Source: Pontibacter coccineus
Lineage (GTDB): Bacteria > Bacteroidota > Bacteroidia > Cytophagales > Hymenobacteraceae
DNA length: 64,000 bases
Reading direction: 5' to 3'
NCBI RefSeq assembly: GCF_030546575.1
Contig: NZ_JAUOTN010000010.1
Location: 155,669 to 219,668, forward strand
The notes beneath the pieces are model-generated. The model was given only the letters and a program-made list of their open reading frames with translations. It had not been told where the DNA came from and did not search any database. The position numbers and the translations under genes are program-made. Numbering within the stretch: the stretch's first letter is position 1; the number at the start of each line of letters is the position of its first letter. Positions 54,456 to 63,923 of the stretch are shown in pieces.

Positions 54456-55706
54456 ATGCAACAGTGGAACAAACTCAGCAAGGACACGATCCAGACGATT
54501 GTTTTCAATGCCCTGGCTGAGAACGTGAATTTCTATGACGAGAACATACTGGGTATACCTGGCTCACACCTCGACAACAAAGTATTTTACCAGGATGCGC
54601 CTTTTCTGAAAGACGCCCCTTTCCTGACAGCGCTGATCCATAACCCCAACCACATCGGCTGCCATACCTTGGGCGCTTCCGAATCTTTTTTCAGGGGTAC
54701 GCACCAGATCGAGCGCGAGCTGATCGGCCTGTGTGCTGAGCAGATCCTGAAGGCTGAACCCGATAGCTGCGACGGCTATGTGGCGGCCGGCGGCACCGAG
54801 GCCAACCTGCAGGCCATCTGGATTTACCGCAACTACTTCCGCAACCGCGACGGTGTGCACAACGAGAGCATCTGCATTCTGTGCTCCCGCGACAGCCACT
54901 ATTCCATGAGCAAGGCCGCCAATGTGTTCGACCTCGACATCGCCACGGTGCAGGTCGATGACGATACCCGCGCTATTGACAAGAGCCACCTGCAGGAGGT
55001 GATCGCCGCTCAGAAAGCGAAAGGCAAAAGCCATTTTATTGTGATCGCCAACATGATGACAACGATGTTTGGCTCAGTGGATAACGCCGATGTATATGCA
55101 GCGGCACTTGAAGCCAACAACTGTCAGTTCATGATCCATGTGGATGCGGCTTTCGGTGGCTTCATTTACCCTTTCACCAACCCGGGCAACACGCTTAACT
55201 TCCAGAACAAGCACATCACTTCCGTGACGCTGGACGCACACAAGATGGTGCAGGCACCCTACGGCACGGGCATCTTTTTGATCCGGAAGGGCTTTATGCA
55301 GCACGCCAACACCAAGGAGGCCAGCTACGTGGAGGGAGAGGATTTTACGCTGATCGGCAGTCGCTCCGGCGCCAACGCCATTGCCGTCTGGATGATCCTG
55401 ATGACCTACGGCCGCTACGGCTGGGAGGAGAAAACGACAATCCTGCTCAACCGCGCCGCCTGGCTGGCCGCTGAGCTCGACAAGGCAGGTATAGCCTACT
55501 ACCGCAACCCGCACTCCAACATCATCACGATCCGAAGCCAGCACCTGAACAGGGGCATCGCCAGCAAGTATGGCCTGGTGCCGGATAATCACCACGACGC
55601 CAACTGGTATAAAGTGGTGGTGATGGACCACGTGACCATCGACCGCCTGATCCCGCTGCTCGCGGATTTGAAAGCGTACCAGCAGGAAGCCTGTTTGGTA
55701 GAGTAG
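54456..55706 (+). CDS. PLP-dependent amino acid decarboxylase (group II)
   Basis: A 416-residue pyridoxal-phosphate enzyme of the group II decarboxylase family (glutamate, aspartate, tyrosine/DOPA decarboxylases). Visible are VAAGGTEANLQAIW (cofactor phosphate region), DSHYSMSKAANVF, HVDAAFGGF (Asp contacting the pyridine ring) and the Schiff-base lysine in TLDAHKMVQAPYG (Lys263). Substrate cannot be assigned from sequence alone; without the long N- and C-terminal extensions of GadB, a generic aspartate or aromatic decarboxylase is possible. Single gene with a strong bidirectional terminator. Confidence 0.88.
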   Translation: MQQWNKLSKDTIQTIVFNALAENVNFYDENILGIPGSHLDNKVFYQDAPFLKDAPFLTALIHNPNHIGCHTLGASESFFRGTHQIERELIGLCAEQILKAEPDSCDGYVAAGGTEANLQAIWIYRNYFRNRDGVHNESICILCSRDSHYSMSKAANVFDLDIATVQVDDDTRAIDKSHLQEVIAAQKAKGKSHFIVIANMMTTMFGSVDNADVYAAALEANNCQFMIHVDAAFGGFIYPFTNPGNTLNFQNKHITSVTLDAHKMVQAPYGTGIFLIRKGFMQHANTKEASYVEGEDFTLIGSRSGANAIAVWMILMTYGRYGWEEKTTILLNRAAWLAAELDKAGIAYYRNPHSNIITIRSQHLNRGIASKYGLVPDNHHDANWYKVVVMDHVTIDRLIPLLADLKAYQQEACLVE

Positions 55707-55777
55707 GCGCTATACCTAACAAGTTAGCTTCGCGCTATACCTGCAGCGTGCGTGCGATACCTGACGGGTAACCCCAT

Positions 55778-55818
55778 AAAGCAGAAAAGGCTCCCACTAA
55801 AGGAGCCTTTTCTGCTTT
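55778..55818. terminator. bidirectional terminator between convergent genes
   Basis: Perfect 17-bp stem AAAGCAGAAAAGGCTCC / GGAGCCTTTTCTGCTTT serving both the decarboxylase and alaA. Confidence 0.95.
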
Positions 55819-55835
55819 ATACCAATCGGCTATAC

Positions 55836-57083
55836 CTACAGCGACTCTGTTAGCTGTCGCGGAGCGGCTATACCTGTCCCCTTGTAGTGCTGTAGAAACA
55901 GCGCCAGCTTGTCCATGGTCTGGCTCAACTCCTGTAGCTCGGGCAGGTATACGATACGGAAGTGGTCGGGCTGGTGCCAGTTAAACCCGCTCCCCTGTAC
56001 CAGCAGCACGTGCTGCTCCTGCAGAAAATCGAGCACGAAAGCCTGGTCGTCGGCAATGGCGTACTTCTTCACATCTATTTTCGGGAACAGGTAGAAGGCG
56101 CCTTTTGGCTTCACGCAGGTGATGCCAGGTATAGCGGTCAGTTTCTCGTAGCAGATGTCGCGCTGCTGCCTTAGCCTGCCGGTTGGCGATACCAGATCCT
56201 GCATCTCCTGATAGCCCTCCAGGGCCGCCTGTATACCGTACTGCGCCGGCACGTTGCTGCATACCCGCAGACTGGCCATCGTGTTCAGCCCATCGATGTA
56301 GCTTCTGGCTTTGGCTTTGTTGCCGCTCACCAGCATCCAGCCCGCCCGGAAACCGGCGGCCAGGTAGTTTTTGGAAAGTCCGCTGAAAGTAACCGTCAGC
56401 ACCTCGTCTGAAAAAGTAGCCGTGGAGCGGTATTCCACTTCATCGTACAGGATCTTGTCGTAGATCTCGTCCGAGAAAAGAACCAGGTTGTGGGCGGCCG
56501 CCAGTTCTACCAGTTCCTGCAACAGCTCCGGAGCGTATACCGCGCCGGTCGGGTTGTTGGGGTTGATGACGACGATGGCTTTGGTGCGGCTCGTGATCTT
56601 GCTTTTGATATCGTTCAGGTCGGGGTTCCAGTCGGAGGCTTCGTCGCAAAGGTAGTGCACGGCTTTGCCGCCCGAGAAGCGCACGGCTGCCGTCCAGAGC
56701 GGATAGTCCGGCGAAGGCACCAGTACCTCGTCACCGTTGTTGAGCAGCGCCTGCACCGCCTGCAGGATCAGCTCGCTCACCCCGTTGCCAATCGAAATAT
56801 CATCCGTATGGATGCCGGCTATACCTTTGGCGGCGTAGTAGTCCCGGATCGCTTCGCGGGCGGGCAGGATGCCTTTGTGATCGGAATAGCCCTGGGCATG
56901 GCGCAGGTTGTTTATGATGCTTTCGGTGACCACCCCGGGGGCGTCAAAGCCAAAGGGAGCCGGATTGCCGATGTTCAGCTTCGTGATCCGATGCCCCTCC
57001 AACTCCAGTTCCTTCGCCTTCTCGTATATGGGTCCGCACAGTTCGTAGTGAACCGCATCGAGCCGCGTGCTGCGCTGTATCAT
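55836..57083 (-). CDS. alaA: alanine-synthesising glutamate-pyruvate aminotransferase
   Basis: A 415-residue class I aminotransferase that makes alanine from pyruvate and glutamate. It aligns closely with E. coli AlaA as I recall that sequence: LNIGNPAPFGFDAP near residue 36, SIGNGVSELI, VPSPDYPLWTAAVRFSGGKA, INPNNPTGAVY, FSDEIYDKILYD, and the PLP lysine in FSGLSKNYLAAGFRAGW (Lys238). No insertion or truncation is seen. Single gene sharing its terminator with the convergent decarboxylase. Confidence 0.93.
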   Translation of the reverse strand: MIQRSTRLDAVHYELCGPIYEKAKELELEGHRITKLNIGNPAPFGFDAPGVVTESIINNLRHAQGYSDHKGILPAREAIRDYYAAKGIAGIHTDDISIGNGVSELILQAVQALLNNGDEVLVPSPDYPLWTAAVRFSGGKAVHYLCDEASDWNPDLNDIKSKITSRTKAIVVINPNNPTGAVYAPELLQELVELAAAHNLVLFSDEIYDKILYDEVEYRSTATFSDEVLTVTFSGLSKNYLAAGFRAGWMLVSGNKAKARSYIDGLNTMASLRVCSNVPAQYGIQAALEGYQEMQDLVSPTGRLRQQRDICYEKLTAIPGITCVKPKGAFYLFPKIDVKKYAIADDQAFVLDFLQEQHVLLVQGSGFNWHQPDHFRIVYLPELQELSQTMDKLALFLQHYKGTGIAAPRQLTESL

Positions 57084-57210
57084 ACTCGCTTAATTTTTCT
57101 CAAATTTAAGGGTTCGTCCGGTATTCCAAGCCAGGAGTTGCCTTAAAAAAACACTGGTACATTTACCAGCTGAACAACGCAGGGCGGGCAGGTTGCTATA
57201 GCCTTAAAAC

Positions 57211-57247
57211 AGTGACGGCTCCTGTGCATAAGTCAGGAGCCGTCACT
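57211..57247. terminator. terminator after the metalloprotease gene
   Basis: Perfect 14-bp stem AGTGACGGCTCCTG / CAGGAGCCGTCACT 22 bases after the stop on the minus strand. Confidence 0.85.
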
Positions 57248-57268
57248 TAAAGGGATACTTCATAAAAA

Positions 57269-58057
57269 TCACTTTCCACCATTGGCTTTCAGATCGTTGA
57301 TACAGTTTTGATCCAACACCGGCGTATAACCGCCTAACAGATTCTGCACCACGCCACCCGTCTCCACGGTATAGTGCATCAGGCACTTGCTGTTGTCGCA
57401 GTGGCGGCCGTGTGGCGCATCCTGGTGGTTCTGCTGCATGGGTGTGCCGGCATTTACCAGGCCCAGGATATGTCCCAGTTCGTGCTGCATCACAACGCTC
57501 TCTAGCTTTGTTCTGTCTGGCTGCCCAATACCTCCTGACATGCTGCGAATCGTATGCTCAAACAGGGCCATGGACGTATTGCGGTAAGCCACCCCCAGCA
57601 CCTTGCTGTTGTCGGTGTCTTCCGCGTACTTACTGTCGGCAAAGAAGAAATAGACCGCGATCGTATCGGGCCGGGTGTACTCTGTGCGGTACTTTTCCTC
57701 GATGCCCGCCAGGTCCTGGGCAGTGTAGGAGTTTTTGCCGGGCGCCGGAATAGCAGCCTGCCTCAGGATGATGCCACCAGGCTTGTTCAGGTATTTCTCC
57801 ATCCAGCTACGCAGGTTGCTGACAGCGGCCGCCGTAGGCTCGAACCCCTGCGCGTACTGCAGTTCCACTATAATTTTACCGTATTTCTCAGCAGATAGCA
57901 GGTCGCGGGCACTCTCTCCCACTGCCTTCCGGTTAAGCACACGTCCGGGATTGGCTGTCTCATCCTCATCCTTGTCACAGGCAGTCAGAGCCAGGGCAGG
58001 CACAAGCGCCATCAGCAGGTACACTTTCTTGGTTTTTTCTAAAAGGGTTGTAAACAT
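57269..58057 (-). CDS. zinc metalloprotease lipoprotein
   Basis: A 262-residue lipoprotein starting at the ATG at 58057, with lipobox VPALALTAC; the frame upstream is not homologous. The protease domain carries the zinc motif HELGHILGLVNAGTPM (HExxHxxGxxN-type variant of the metzincin helix), followed by NHQDAPHGRHCDNSKCLMHY, where a further His and Cys pair can bind metal. Similar lipoproteins in Bacteroidota are annotated as membrane metalloproteases. Substrate unknown. Single gene with a terminator. Confidence 0.82.
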   Translation of the reverse strand: MFTTLLEKTKKVYLLMALVPALALTACDKDEDETANPGRVLNRKAVGESARDLLSAEKYGKIIVELQYAQGFEPTAAAVSNLRSWMEKYLNKPGGIILRQAAIPAPGKNSYTAQDLAGIEEKYRTEYTRPDTIAVYFFFADSKYAEDTDNSKVLGVAYRNTSMALFEHTIRSMSGGIGQPDRTKLESVVMQHELGHILGLVNAGTPMQQNHQDAPHGRHCDNSKCLMHYTVETGGVVQNLLGGYTPVLDQNCINDLKANGGK

Positions 58058-58376
58058 ATAGGGTGAATTACTTAAGAAGTATGCAGCACTTAAACGCATA
58101 AATAGCAAAATGGCTATACCTTGAGCACATTTTCTTCGCAGAGCGCAACACTTCACCTAAATCATACAAAACAGAACGCACCTCATCAGACACTACCATG
58201 CTATTTGCCTGCCCACATACCGGCTGCTTCCCAGATCCCTACCGGCAGCCATTCCAGGTACCTAGCCTTGGAGCACAACCAAATACTAAAAATATTAGTA
58301 CAAATGATAACCATATTAGCAAATCCTATATATATTTGAGCGATATTTCACAAGAGAGATTGAATGAGACAGCACT
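58058..58376. other. promoter region of the umuDC operon
   Basis: About 320 bases without a gene; it contains a candidate operator (58284-58300) and a -7-like box TATATTTG (58331-58338). No classical LexA box of the E. coli or Bacillus type was seen. Confidence 0.5.
58284..58300. promoter_or_regulatory. candidate operator upstream of umuD
   Basis: Dyad TACTAA - AAATA - TTAGTA, 17 bases, located about 80 bases before the umuD start and 30 bases before the -7-like TATATTTG. It could bind a LexA-like repressor, though the Bacteroidota LexA site is not known to me. Confidence 0.4.
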
Positions 58377-58847
58377 ATGGAAAAAGCCTATACCTTGAAC
58401 ACCCTGCCCGACCACCTGGAGATAGTGCCCCTGGACTTACCCGATCTGTTGGAGCTCCCGATCAGCCAGAGCTACGTAGCAGCGGGGTTCCCCTCGCCAG
58501 CTGAGGATTATCTGGAAGACAAGATTAACCTGCAGCAGGTCCTGATCCGGAACCCGACCGCCACTTACCTGCTGCGGGTGCGGGGTGAGTCGATGCGCGA
58601 CGCACGCCTGCACGACGGCGACATACTGGTAGTGGACCGCTCCCTCAAGCCTAGCCACGGGCACATCATCATCGGTGTGGTGGATGGCGAGTTCACGGTA
58701 AAGCGACTCCTACAGAAAGGACTTAAGAAATATCTGCAACCGGCCAATGAGTTGTTCCCACCCATGGAGATCACCGAAGAGATGGATTTTAAACCCTGGG
58801 GCGTGGTGGTGTGGTCGCTGCATAAAGTGAACGGCAGCCATGACTAG
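58377..58847 (+). CDS. umuD: UmuD-like DNA polymerase V subunit (self-cleaving S24 protein)
   Basis: A 156-residue protein of the LexA/UmuD cleavage family without a DNA-binding domain. Cleavage site AG at 36-37 within [11 protein letters not shown] matches the E. coli UmuD site CGFPSPAADY; catalytic Ser72 in RGESM and Lys109 in FTVKR. After RecA-stimulated self-cleavage UmuD' joins UmuC to form the error-prone polymerase V. The stop overlaps the umuC start (ATGACTAG), so translation is coupled. Confidence 0.94.
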   Translation: MEKAYTLNTLPDHLEIVPLDLPDLLELPISQSYVAAGFPSPAEDYLEDKINLQQVLIRNPTATYLLRVRGESMRDARLHDGDILVVDRSLKPSHGHIIIGVVDGEFTVKRLLQKGLKKYLQPANELFPPMEITEEMDFKPWGVVVWSLHKVNGSHD

Positions 58848-60114
58848 CCTTTTCGCCCTCGTGGACTGCAACAACTTCTACGCCTCCTGCGAGCGGGTCT
58901 TCGACCCAAAGCTGGAAGGCAAGCCGATTGTAGTGCTCTCCAACAACGACGGCTGCATCATCGCGCGGTCCAACGAAGCCAAGGCCCTGGGCATCAAAAT
59001 GGGGGAGCCCGCCTTTCAAGTAAAAGATGTGATAGCGCAGCACAACGTGCACGTTTTCAGCAGCAACTACACCTTGTATGGCGACATGTCGGCACGGGTG
59101 ATGCAGACGCTGGCGCAATTCACCCCCAACCTGGAGATATACTCCATTGACGAGGCTTTCCTGGATATGGGCAACTTCTACGCCCGCGACCTGAACCAGT
59201 ATGCCGGGGAGATGCGCCATACCGTCAAAGCCTGGACAGGTATACCGGTATCGGTGGGTGTGGCGCCGACCAAGACGCTGGCCAAGCTGGCAAACCGGCT
59301 TTCCAAAAAATCGAAGAAGGCGGATGGGGTGCTGGTACTGACCGACGAGCGGCACATACAGGAGGCCCTGCGGCGCACCGAGGTGGGTGATGTATGGGGC
59401 GTGGGCCGGCGCTATGCCCGCAAGCTGGCCGGCTTCGGCATCCACACCGCCCTGGACCTGCGCAACGCTTCTGATGCCTTCGTGAAACAGCACCTGACCG
59501 TGGTGGGCCTGCGCACCGTGCGGGAGCTGCGCGGCGAGCCCTGCCAGGATCTGGAGCTGGTAGCACCCAATAAGCAGCACATCTGCACCTCCCGCTCCTT
59601 TGGCGCGCCCGTCACGACACTGTCCCAGTTGCAGGAAGCCACGGCCAACTATGCCTCGCGCTGCGCCGCCAAGCTGCGGCGTCAGAAAAGCTGCGCGGGC
59701 GCCATTACGGTGTTCCTGGAGACCAACCGTTTTCGGGAAGCAGATGCGCAGTACTTCAACAGCAAGACCATTGCGCTGCCCACGGCCACCAACAGCACGC
59801 TGGAGCTGCTGCACTACGCCAACCTGGCGCTACAGGCGCTCTACCGCGAAGGCTACCGCTACAAGAAGAGTGGCGTGATCGTGTCGGAGCTGCGGCCGCA
59901 AAACCAGGTACAGACCAGCCTGCTCGACACCGTGGACCGCGACAAGCACCAGCGCCTGATGCAAACGCTGGACAAACTCAACAGTGCCTTGGGCCGCGAC
60001 ACGGTCACCTGTGCCGCCCAGGGTACCACCCGCCCCTGGCAGCTCAAATGCGAGAAGAAGTCGCCCTGCTATACCACGCAGTTTGAGGGGCTCCTGTGGA
60101 TTGAGACCAGGTAG
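58840..60114 (+). CDS. umuC: UmuC-like error-prone DNA polymerase (Y family)
   Basis: A 424-residue Y-family polymerase, the catalytic part of polymerase V used for translesion synthesis after DNA damage. Motifs: [18 protein letters not shown] at the start with the first metal Asp (Asp9), [21 protein letters not shown], and [11 protein letters not shown] near 104 with the catalytic Asp-Glu. The little-finger region follows. Second gene of an SOS-type operon, overlapping umuD by eight bases, with a radical SAM gene 40 bases downstream. Confidence 0.95.
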   Translation: MTSLFALVDCNNFYASCERVFDPKLEGKPIVVLSNNDGCIIARSNEAKALGIKMGEPAFQVKDVIAQHNVHVFSSNYTLYGDMSARVMQTLAQFTPNLEIYSIDEAFLDMGNFYARDLNQYAGEMRHTVKAWTGIPVSVGVAPTKTLAKLANRLSKKSKKADGVLVLTDERHIQEALRRTEVGDVWGVGRRYARKLAGFGIHTALDLRNASDAFVKQHLTVVGLRTVRELRGEPCQDLELVAPNKQHICTSRSFGAPVTTLSQLQEATANYASRCAAKLRRQKSCAGAITVFLETNRFREADAQYFNSKTIALPTATNSTLELLHYANLALQALYREGYRYKKSGVIVSELRPQNQVQTSLLDTVDRDKHQRLMQTLDKLNSALGRDTVTCAAQGTTRPWQLKCEKKSPCYTTQFEGLLWIETR

Positions 60115-60154
60115 CGAGCAAAGAAAAAAATAAAGCAATCGCAGAACAAAAGCT

Positions 60155-61216
60155 ATGAAAGCAGAAGAGTTTTTAAAAGGCCGTGGTGCCCAGTACAACC
60201 CCGCCAATCCCTACCTGAAGCAGGAATACGTCGCCGCGCACATCGAGGGGCTGGACGAAGCTATGCTCTCCAACAGCAAAACCGAGTTTTTCGCAGAACA
60301 CCCCAAGAAAATTGTGAACAAAGTAGAGAGTCCGGACCTGGGCCTGTCCTACTCTATGAACCCCTACCAGGGCTGTGAGCACGGCTGCGTGTACTGCTAT
60401 GCCCGCAACAGCCACCAGTACTGGGGCTACGGCGCCGGCCTGGATTTCGAACGCAAGATCATCGTCAAGGAAAACGCCCCGGAGGTACTGGCCCGCCAGC
60501 TGGAGAACCAGAACTGGCAGGTGATGCCCATCATGCTGGCCGGCAACACCGACTGCTACCAGCCCATCGAGGCAAAGAAGCAACTCACCCGCCGTATGCT
60601 GGAGGTGCTGCTGGAATACCGCCACCCGGTCAGCATCATCACCAAAAACGCCCTCATCCTCCGTGACCTCGACCTGCTGCAAAAACTGAATAACCTGGAT
60701 TTGGTGCATGTCAACATCAGCATCACGACCCTCGACGAGAAACTGCGCCAGAAACTGGAGCCCCGCACCGCCACAGGGGCCAGACGCCTGCAAGTGGTGA
60801 AGCAGCTAACGGACGCCGGTATACCTGTCAATGTGATGGTGGCGCCCATTATACCCGGCCTCAACGACTCCGAGATCCCCACCATTATCAAAAACGCTGC
60901 GGAGGCGGGCGCCAGCAGTGCGGCCTATACCATTGTGCGGCTCAACGGCAGCATTGGCCCCATCTTCGAAGACTGGATTCGGGAGGCCTTCCCCGACCGC
61001 GCCGACAAGGTGCTCAGCCAGATTGCTGACTGTCATGGCGGCCGGCTCAGCGACAGTCGCTTCGGCACACGCATGCGCGGCGAGGGAAAATTTGCGGAAG
61101 CCATTAACAAGCTTTTCCGGATGAGCCGCAACCGCTACATGGCCGACCGGAGCATGAAACCCTACAACTATAACCACTTCTGTACCAGAGCAGGTATACA
61201 GATGAACCTCTTTTAA
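60155..61216 (+). CDS. PA0069-family radical SAM protein (SplB-related)
   Basis: A 353-residue radical SAM protein. The iron-sulfur cysteines are Cys74, Cys78 and Cys81 (GCEHGCVYCYAR), with AGNTDCYQPIE, ITKNALILRDLD and IPGLNDSEIP downstream. The PA0069 family resembles spore photoproduct lyase in layout; the reaction is unknown. Here it is the third gene of the umuD-umuC unit, so I infer a role linked to UV or other DNA damage. Frame and length are complete. Confidence 0.88.
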   Translation: MKAEEFLKGRGAQYNPANPYLKQEYVAAHIEGLDEAMLSNSKTEFFAEHPKKIVNKVESPDLGLSYSMNPYQGCEHGCVYCYARNSHQYWGYGAGLDFERKIIVKENAPEVLARQLENQNWQVMPIMLAGNTDCYQPIEAKKQLTRRMLEVLLEYRHPVSIITKNALILRDLDLLQKLNNLDLVHVNISITTLDEKLRQKLEPRTATGARRLQVVKQLTDAGIPVNVMVAPIIPGLNDSEIPTIIKNAAEAGASSAAYTIVRLNGSIGPIFEDWIREAFPDRADKVLSQIADCHGGRLSDSRFGTRMRGEGKFAEAINKLFRMSRNRYMADRSMKPYNYNHFCTRAGIQMNLF

Positions 61217-61407
61217 AACTTAAAGATAACATCACCTGTAGCTGACCGGACAGACAGCTAAGCAAATTACCATAAAAGTATAGTCCGGGGTGCTTGCAAT
61301 TATAATGCGTCCTCGCTATTATTGAGGGGTATAACATTTAAACCACCAGTCAGGTATACGCTTACGACACCCCGCCGCCTGCTATTTCAAGACAGCAAAA
61401 CGATTGC

Positions 61408-62199
61408 ATGGAACACGGAAACGAGATTATTGTAAACAGCTGGGCTGAGGTGCAGTCTGCTTTGTTCGACCATAGCTGGAACGAGAACATCAAGCGCTTT
61501 CGCTCCTCCTACGTATACCGCGGCAGCTGGAGCAAAGGGTATGACCTGAGCACCAGTCTGACCCGACTCGGGAGCCGCTACTACGAACTGGAGCCCCACA
61601 TTTTGCGAAACTTCCGGAAGTACGCACACAGCAATGCCGCGCCCGGCGACTCCGTCTGGAACTGGTTGGCCGTGGCGCAGCACCACGGTCTCCCAACCCG
61701 CCTGCTGGACTGGACCTACTCCCCCTACGTAGCGCTGCACTTCGCCACCCAAAACCTGGACAGCTACCACGAAGATGGCGCTATCTGGTGCGTGGACTAT
61801 GTCAAGGCCAACGACTTCTTGCCGCTCAAACTCCAGACTGCCATCAAGGAGGAAGGTTCCAATGTGTTTACGCCCGAGATACTGCAACCTGTCTGTTCAT
61901 CCCTCAAAGAACTGTCTTTGCTGCAGCCCGAGGAATTTGTGGTGTTTCTGGAGCCGCCGTCGCTGGATGAGCGCATTGTGCACCAGTATGCCCTCTTTTC
62001 GCTGATGTCGAATGCGCAGGCCAACATGAGCCAATGGCTGGAGCAGCATCCAGAACTGTACTTCAAGGTCATCATTCCGGCCGGGCTGAAATGGGAGATC
62101 CGGGACAAGCTGGACCAGGCCAATATCACGGAGCGGGTGCTCTTCCCGGGACTGCAGGGCCTGAGCCAATGGCTGAAGCGCCACTACACCCACGAATAA
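61408..62199 (+). CDS. FRG-domain protein
   Basis: A 263-residue protein with an FRG domain at residues 30-115: SSYVYRGSWSKGYDLSTSLTR, FRKYAH, AVAQHHGLPTRLLDWTYSP, and VALHFATQN, which carry the characteristic FRG residues (YRG, QHxGxPTRLLDWT). FRG domains occur in many bacteria and phages and are often linked to toxins or defence; biochemical function is unknown. It stands 190 bases after the umuDC-SAM unit. Normal base composition. Confidence 0.9.
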   Translation: MEHGNEIIVNSWAEVQSALFDHSWNENIKRFRSSYVYRGSWSKGYDLSTSLTRLGSRYYELEPHILRNFRKYAHSNAAPGDSVWNWLAVAQHHGLPTRLLDWTYSPYVALHFATQNLDSYHEDGAIWCVDYVKANDFLPLKLQTAIKEEGSNVFTPEILQPVCSSLKELSLLQPEEFVVFLEPPSLDERIVHQYALFSLMSNAQANMSQWLEQHPELYFKVIIPAGLKWEIRDKLDQANITERVLFPGLQGLSQWLKRHYTHE

Positions 62200-62336
62200 G
62201 TTTTTTACTAAAAAAGGAGGCTCAAGCGGTGAATTCTCACGAAATATCTATACTTTAATAGACTATTTACAAAGAATACCTATACCTGATCATGACCTTC
62301 TTTTTACCCCGTACACATGAAGCGATCAAACGCTTT

Positions 62337-63401
62337 ATGCTGAACCACTTACCTTCTCACTATCTAAAAAAACGCCTGAAACCCGCCGCTGCCGTACTGG
62401 CGGCTACGCTGCTGCTCGGCACCACTTCCTGCACCCAGGACAAAGAAGTTCGCTCAGCCCCCTTGCCTGCCACTACGGAAGACTATACTATAACGGCACA
62501 GCCAACCGATAGCACGAGCACGGCCTCTTCGGACACGCTGGCCGCGCAGTCACCAACTGTTGCTCCTGCCGCAGTTCCTGAAGCACCCGCCGTATACCCG
62601 GGCCCTGAACCACTGCCAGGCGCCATCCTGCCGCACAAGCGTATACTGGCCTATTATGGCAACCCGCTGTCGAAGCGTATGGGCATACTGGGCGAGTATC
62701 CGGTTGAGGAAATGCTCAGTCGCCTGGACGAGGAAGTCGCGAACTGGACAAAGGCTGACTCGCTGACACCGGTGCAGCCTGCCCTGCACGCCATCGTGGT
62801 GACCGCACAGGGCCACCCGGGCCGTGGCGACAAATACCGCCTGCGCATGACCGACAAAATGATTGAGGATGTGCTGGAGATGGCCAGTAAGCGGGATGCT
62901 ATTGTGTTTCTGGATGTGCAGGTGGGTCGCAGCACGCTACCTGAGGAACTCCCCCGCCTAACGCAATTTCTGAAGCTACCGAACGTGCACCTGGGCATAG
63001 ACGCCGAGTTTGCCATGAAGGACGGCGAAGTGCCCGGCAAAAAGATCGGCAGCTTCGATGCCGAGGACATCAACTACGCCACCGGACTGCTGGCTGACAT
63101 TACCAAAGAGCATAACCTGCCACCTAAACTGCTGATCGTGCACCGCTTCACGCAGCGCATGATCCAGAACTCGCAGGACATTGAGTTAAGACCGGAAGTG
63201 CAGGTGGTGATGCACATGGATGGCTGGGGGCCGCCGGCGCTTAAAAGAGACACGTATCGCCGCTTTATTGTCAAGGAGCCGGTGCAGTTCACGGGCTTCA
63301 AGGTGTTTTACAAGAACGACACCCGCAACAACTCCCGCTTGATGACACCTGAGGAGATTCTCAAGCTAGACCCGAAACCGCTGTATATTCAGTATCAGTA
63401 G
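62337..63401 (+). CDS. exported lipoprotein of unknown function (TIM-barrel-like)
   Basis: A 354-residue protein starting at the second ATG (62337), which gives a signal peptide with lipobox LLLGTTSC; an upstream ATG at 62292 adds 15 residues. After a Ser/Thr/Pro-rich linker comes a conserved-looking domain with ILAYYGNPLSKRMGILGEY, ALHAIVVTAQGHPGRGDKYR, IVFLDVQVGRS, LGIDAEFAMKDGEVPGKKIG and IVHRFTQRMI. Strand-helix alternation suggests a TIM barrel, perhaps a polysaccharide or peptidoglycan enzyme, but no family is recognised. A 13-bp repeat unit starts two bases after the stop. Confidence 0.8.
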   Translation: MLNHLPSHYLKKRLKPAAAVLAATLLLGTTSCTQDKEVRSAPLPATTEDYTITAQPTDSTSTASSDTLAAQSPTVAPAAVPEAPAVYPGPEPLPGAILPHKRILAYYGNPLSKRMGILGEYPVEEMLSRLDEEVANWTKADSLTPVQPALHAIVVTAQGHPGRGDKYRLRMTDKMIEDVLEMASKRDAIVFLDVQVGRSTLPEELPRLTQFLKLPNVHLGIDAEFAMKDGEVPGKKIGSFDAEDINYATGLLADITKEHNLPPKLLIVHRFTQRMIQNSQDIELRPEVQVVMHMDGWGPPALKRDTYRRFIVKEPVQFTGFKVFYKNDTRNNSRLMTPEEILKLDPKPLYIQYQ

Positions 63402-63402
63402 G

Positions 63403-63418
63403 GTATAGCCGACAGGTA
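63403..63418 (+). repeat. single copy of the 13-bp GTATAGCCGACAG repeat
   Basis: One full unit followed by GTA, located just left of the low-GC gene at 63441. The same unit is tandemly repeated at 63924-64000 on its right side. Confidence 0.8.
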
Positions 63419-63440
63419 AGTGGTGATAAAAGTGAAGTAA

Positions 63441-63905
63441 ATGGTGTACCAAATTGACTTACAGGATTTAGAAAGCCTAAACCACCTAATCTTCGACGCT
63501 AGCGTTGAGTATAATGACCTTAAAAAGCTGAATATACATAGTCCTATTGAGCTTAAACTGGAGAGACGGTGCTTTGAGAATGTAAAAAGAAAGAGATTCT
63601 TATTTTGGTCAAGCACCACCCTTGGTGGCAAAACATCCTTAATCAGGTTACACGGAGTAAAAGAAATTGTATTAACAGGAATAGACGATACATTTAAGGA
63701 CAATCATTTCATCAATGAGGTTGTCCTTAACTCCCCTAATAATTCTTTGGAGATTAGAACAGTCTTTGGATTGAGAGTCATATTTATTATTGGAAGTGAC
63801 TTTCGAGGAGAATTAGTAGATATTGGGGATAGTAATTTTGGGGCTGGTAGTTTATTCGGCACTAAAGGGTTTACCAAAAAGGAGTGGGAAAATTGCAACA
63901 AATAA
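63441..63905 (+). CDS. low-GC orphan protein, 154 residues
   Basis: A complete ATG-started frame encoding a soluble 154-residue protein with no signal peptide or membrane segment. Composition is rich in Ile, Phe, Leu, Asn, Asp and Lys; segments such as RKRFLFWSSTTLGGKTSLIRL and FGAGSLFGTKGFTKKEW show no known motif. By eye its GC is near 39 percent, against well over 50 percent in its neighbours, so I infer acquisition by transfer. It is flanked left and right by the same 13-bp repeat. Possible immunity or orphan cargo protein, unproven. Confidence 0.72.
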   Translation: MVYQIDLQDLESLNHLIFDASVEYNDLKKLNIHSPIELKLERRCFENVKRKRFLFWSSTTLGGKTSLIRLHGVKEIVLTGIDDTFKDNHFINEVVLNSPNNSLEIRTVFGLRVIFIIGSDFRGELVDIGDSNFGAGSLFGTKGFTKKEWENCNK

Positions 63906-63923
63906 CAACTACCCAGCTTTTGT

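Noticed and set aside
58058..58376. Classical LexA box upstream of umuD
   Set aside because: Neither the E. coli CTGTN8ACAG nor the Bacillus GAACN4GTTC pattern is present; only the TACTAA/TTAGTA dyad remains as a candidate.
62210..62257. AAGGAGG followed by a GTG and a nine-codon frame
   Set aside because: Too short to support as a gene, no terminator, likely chance.
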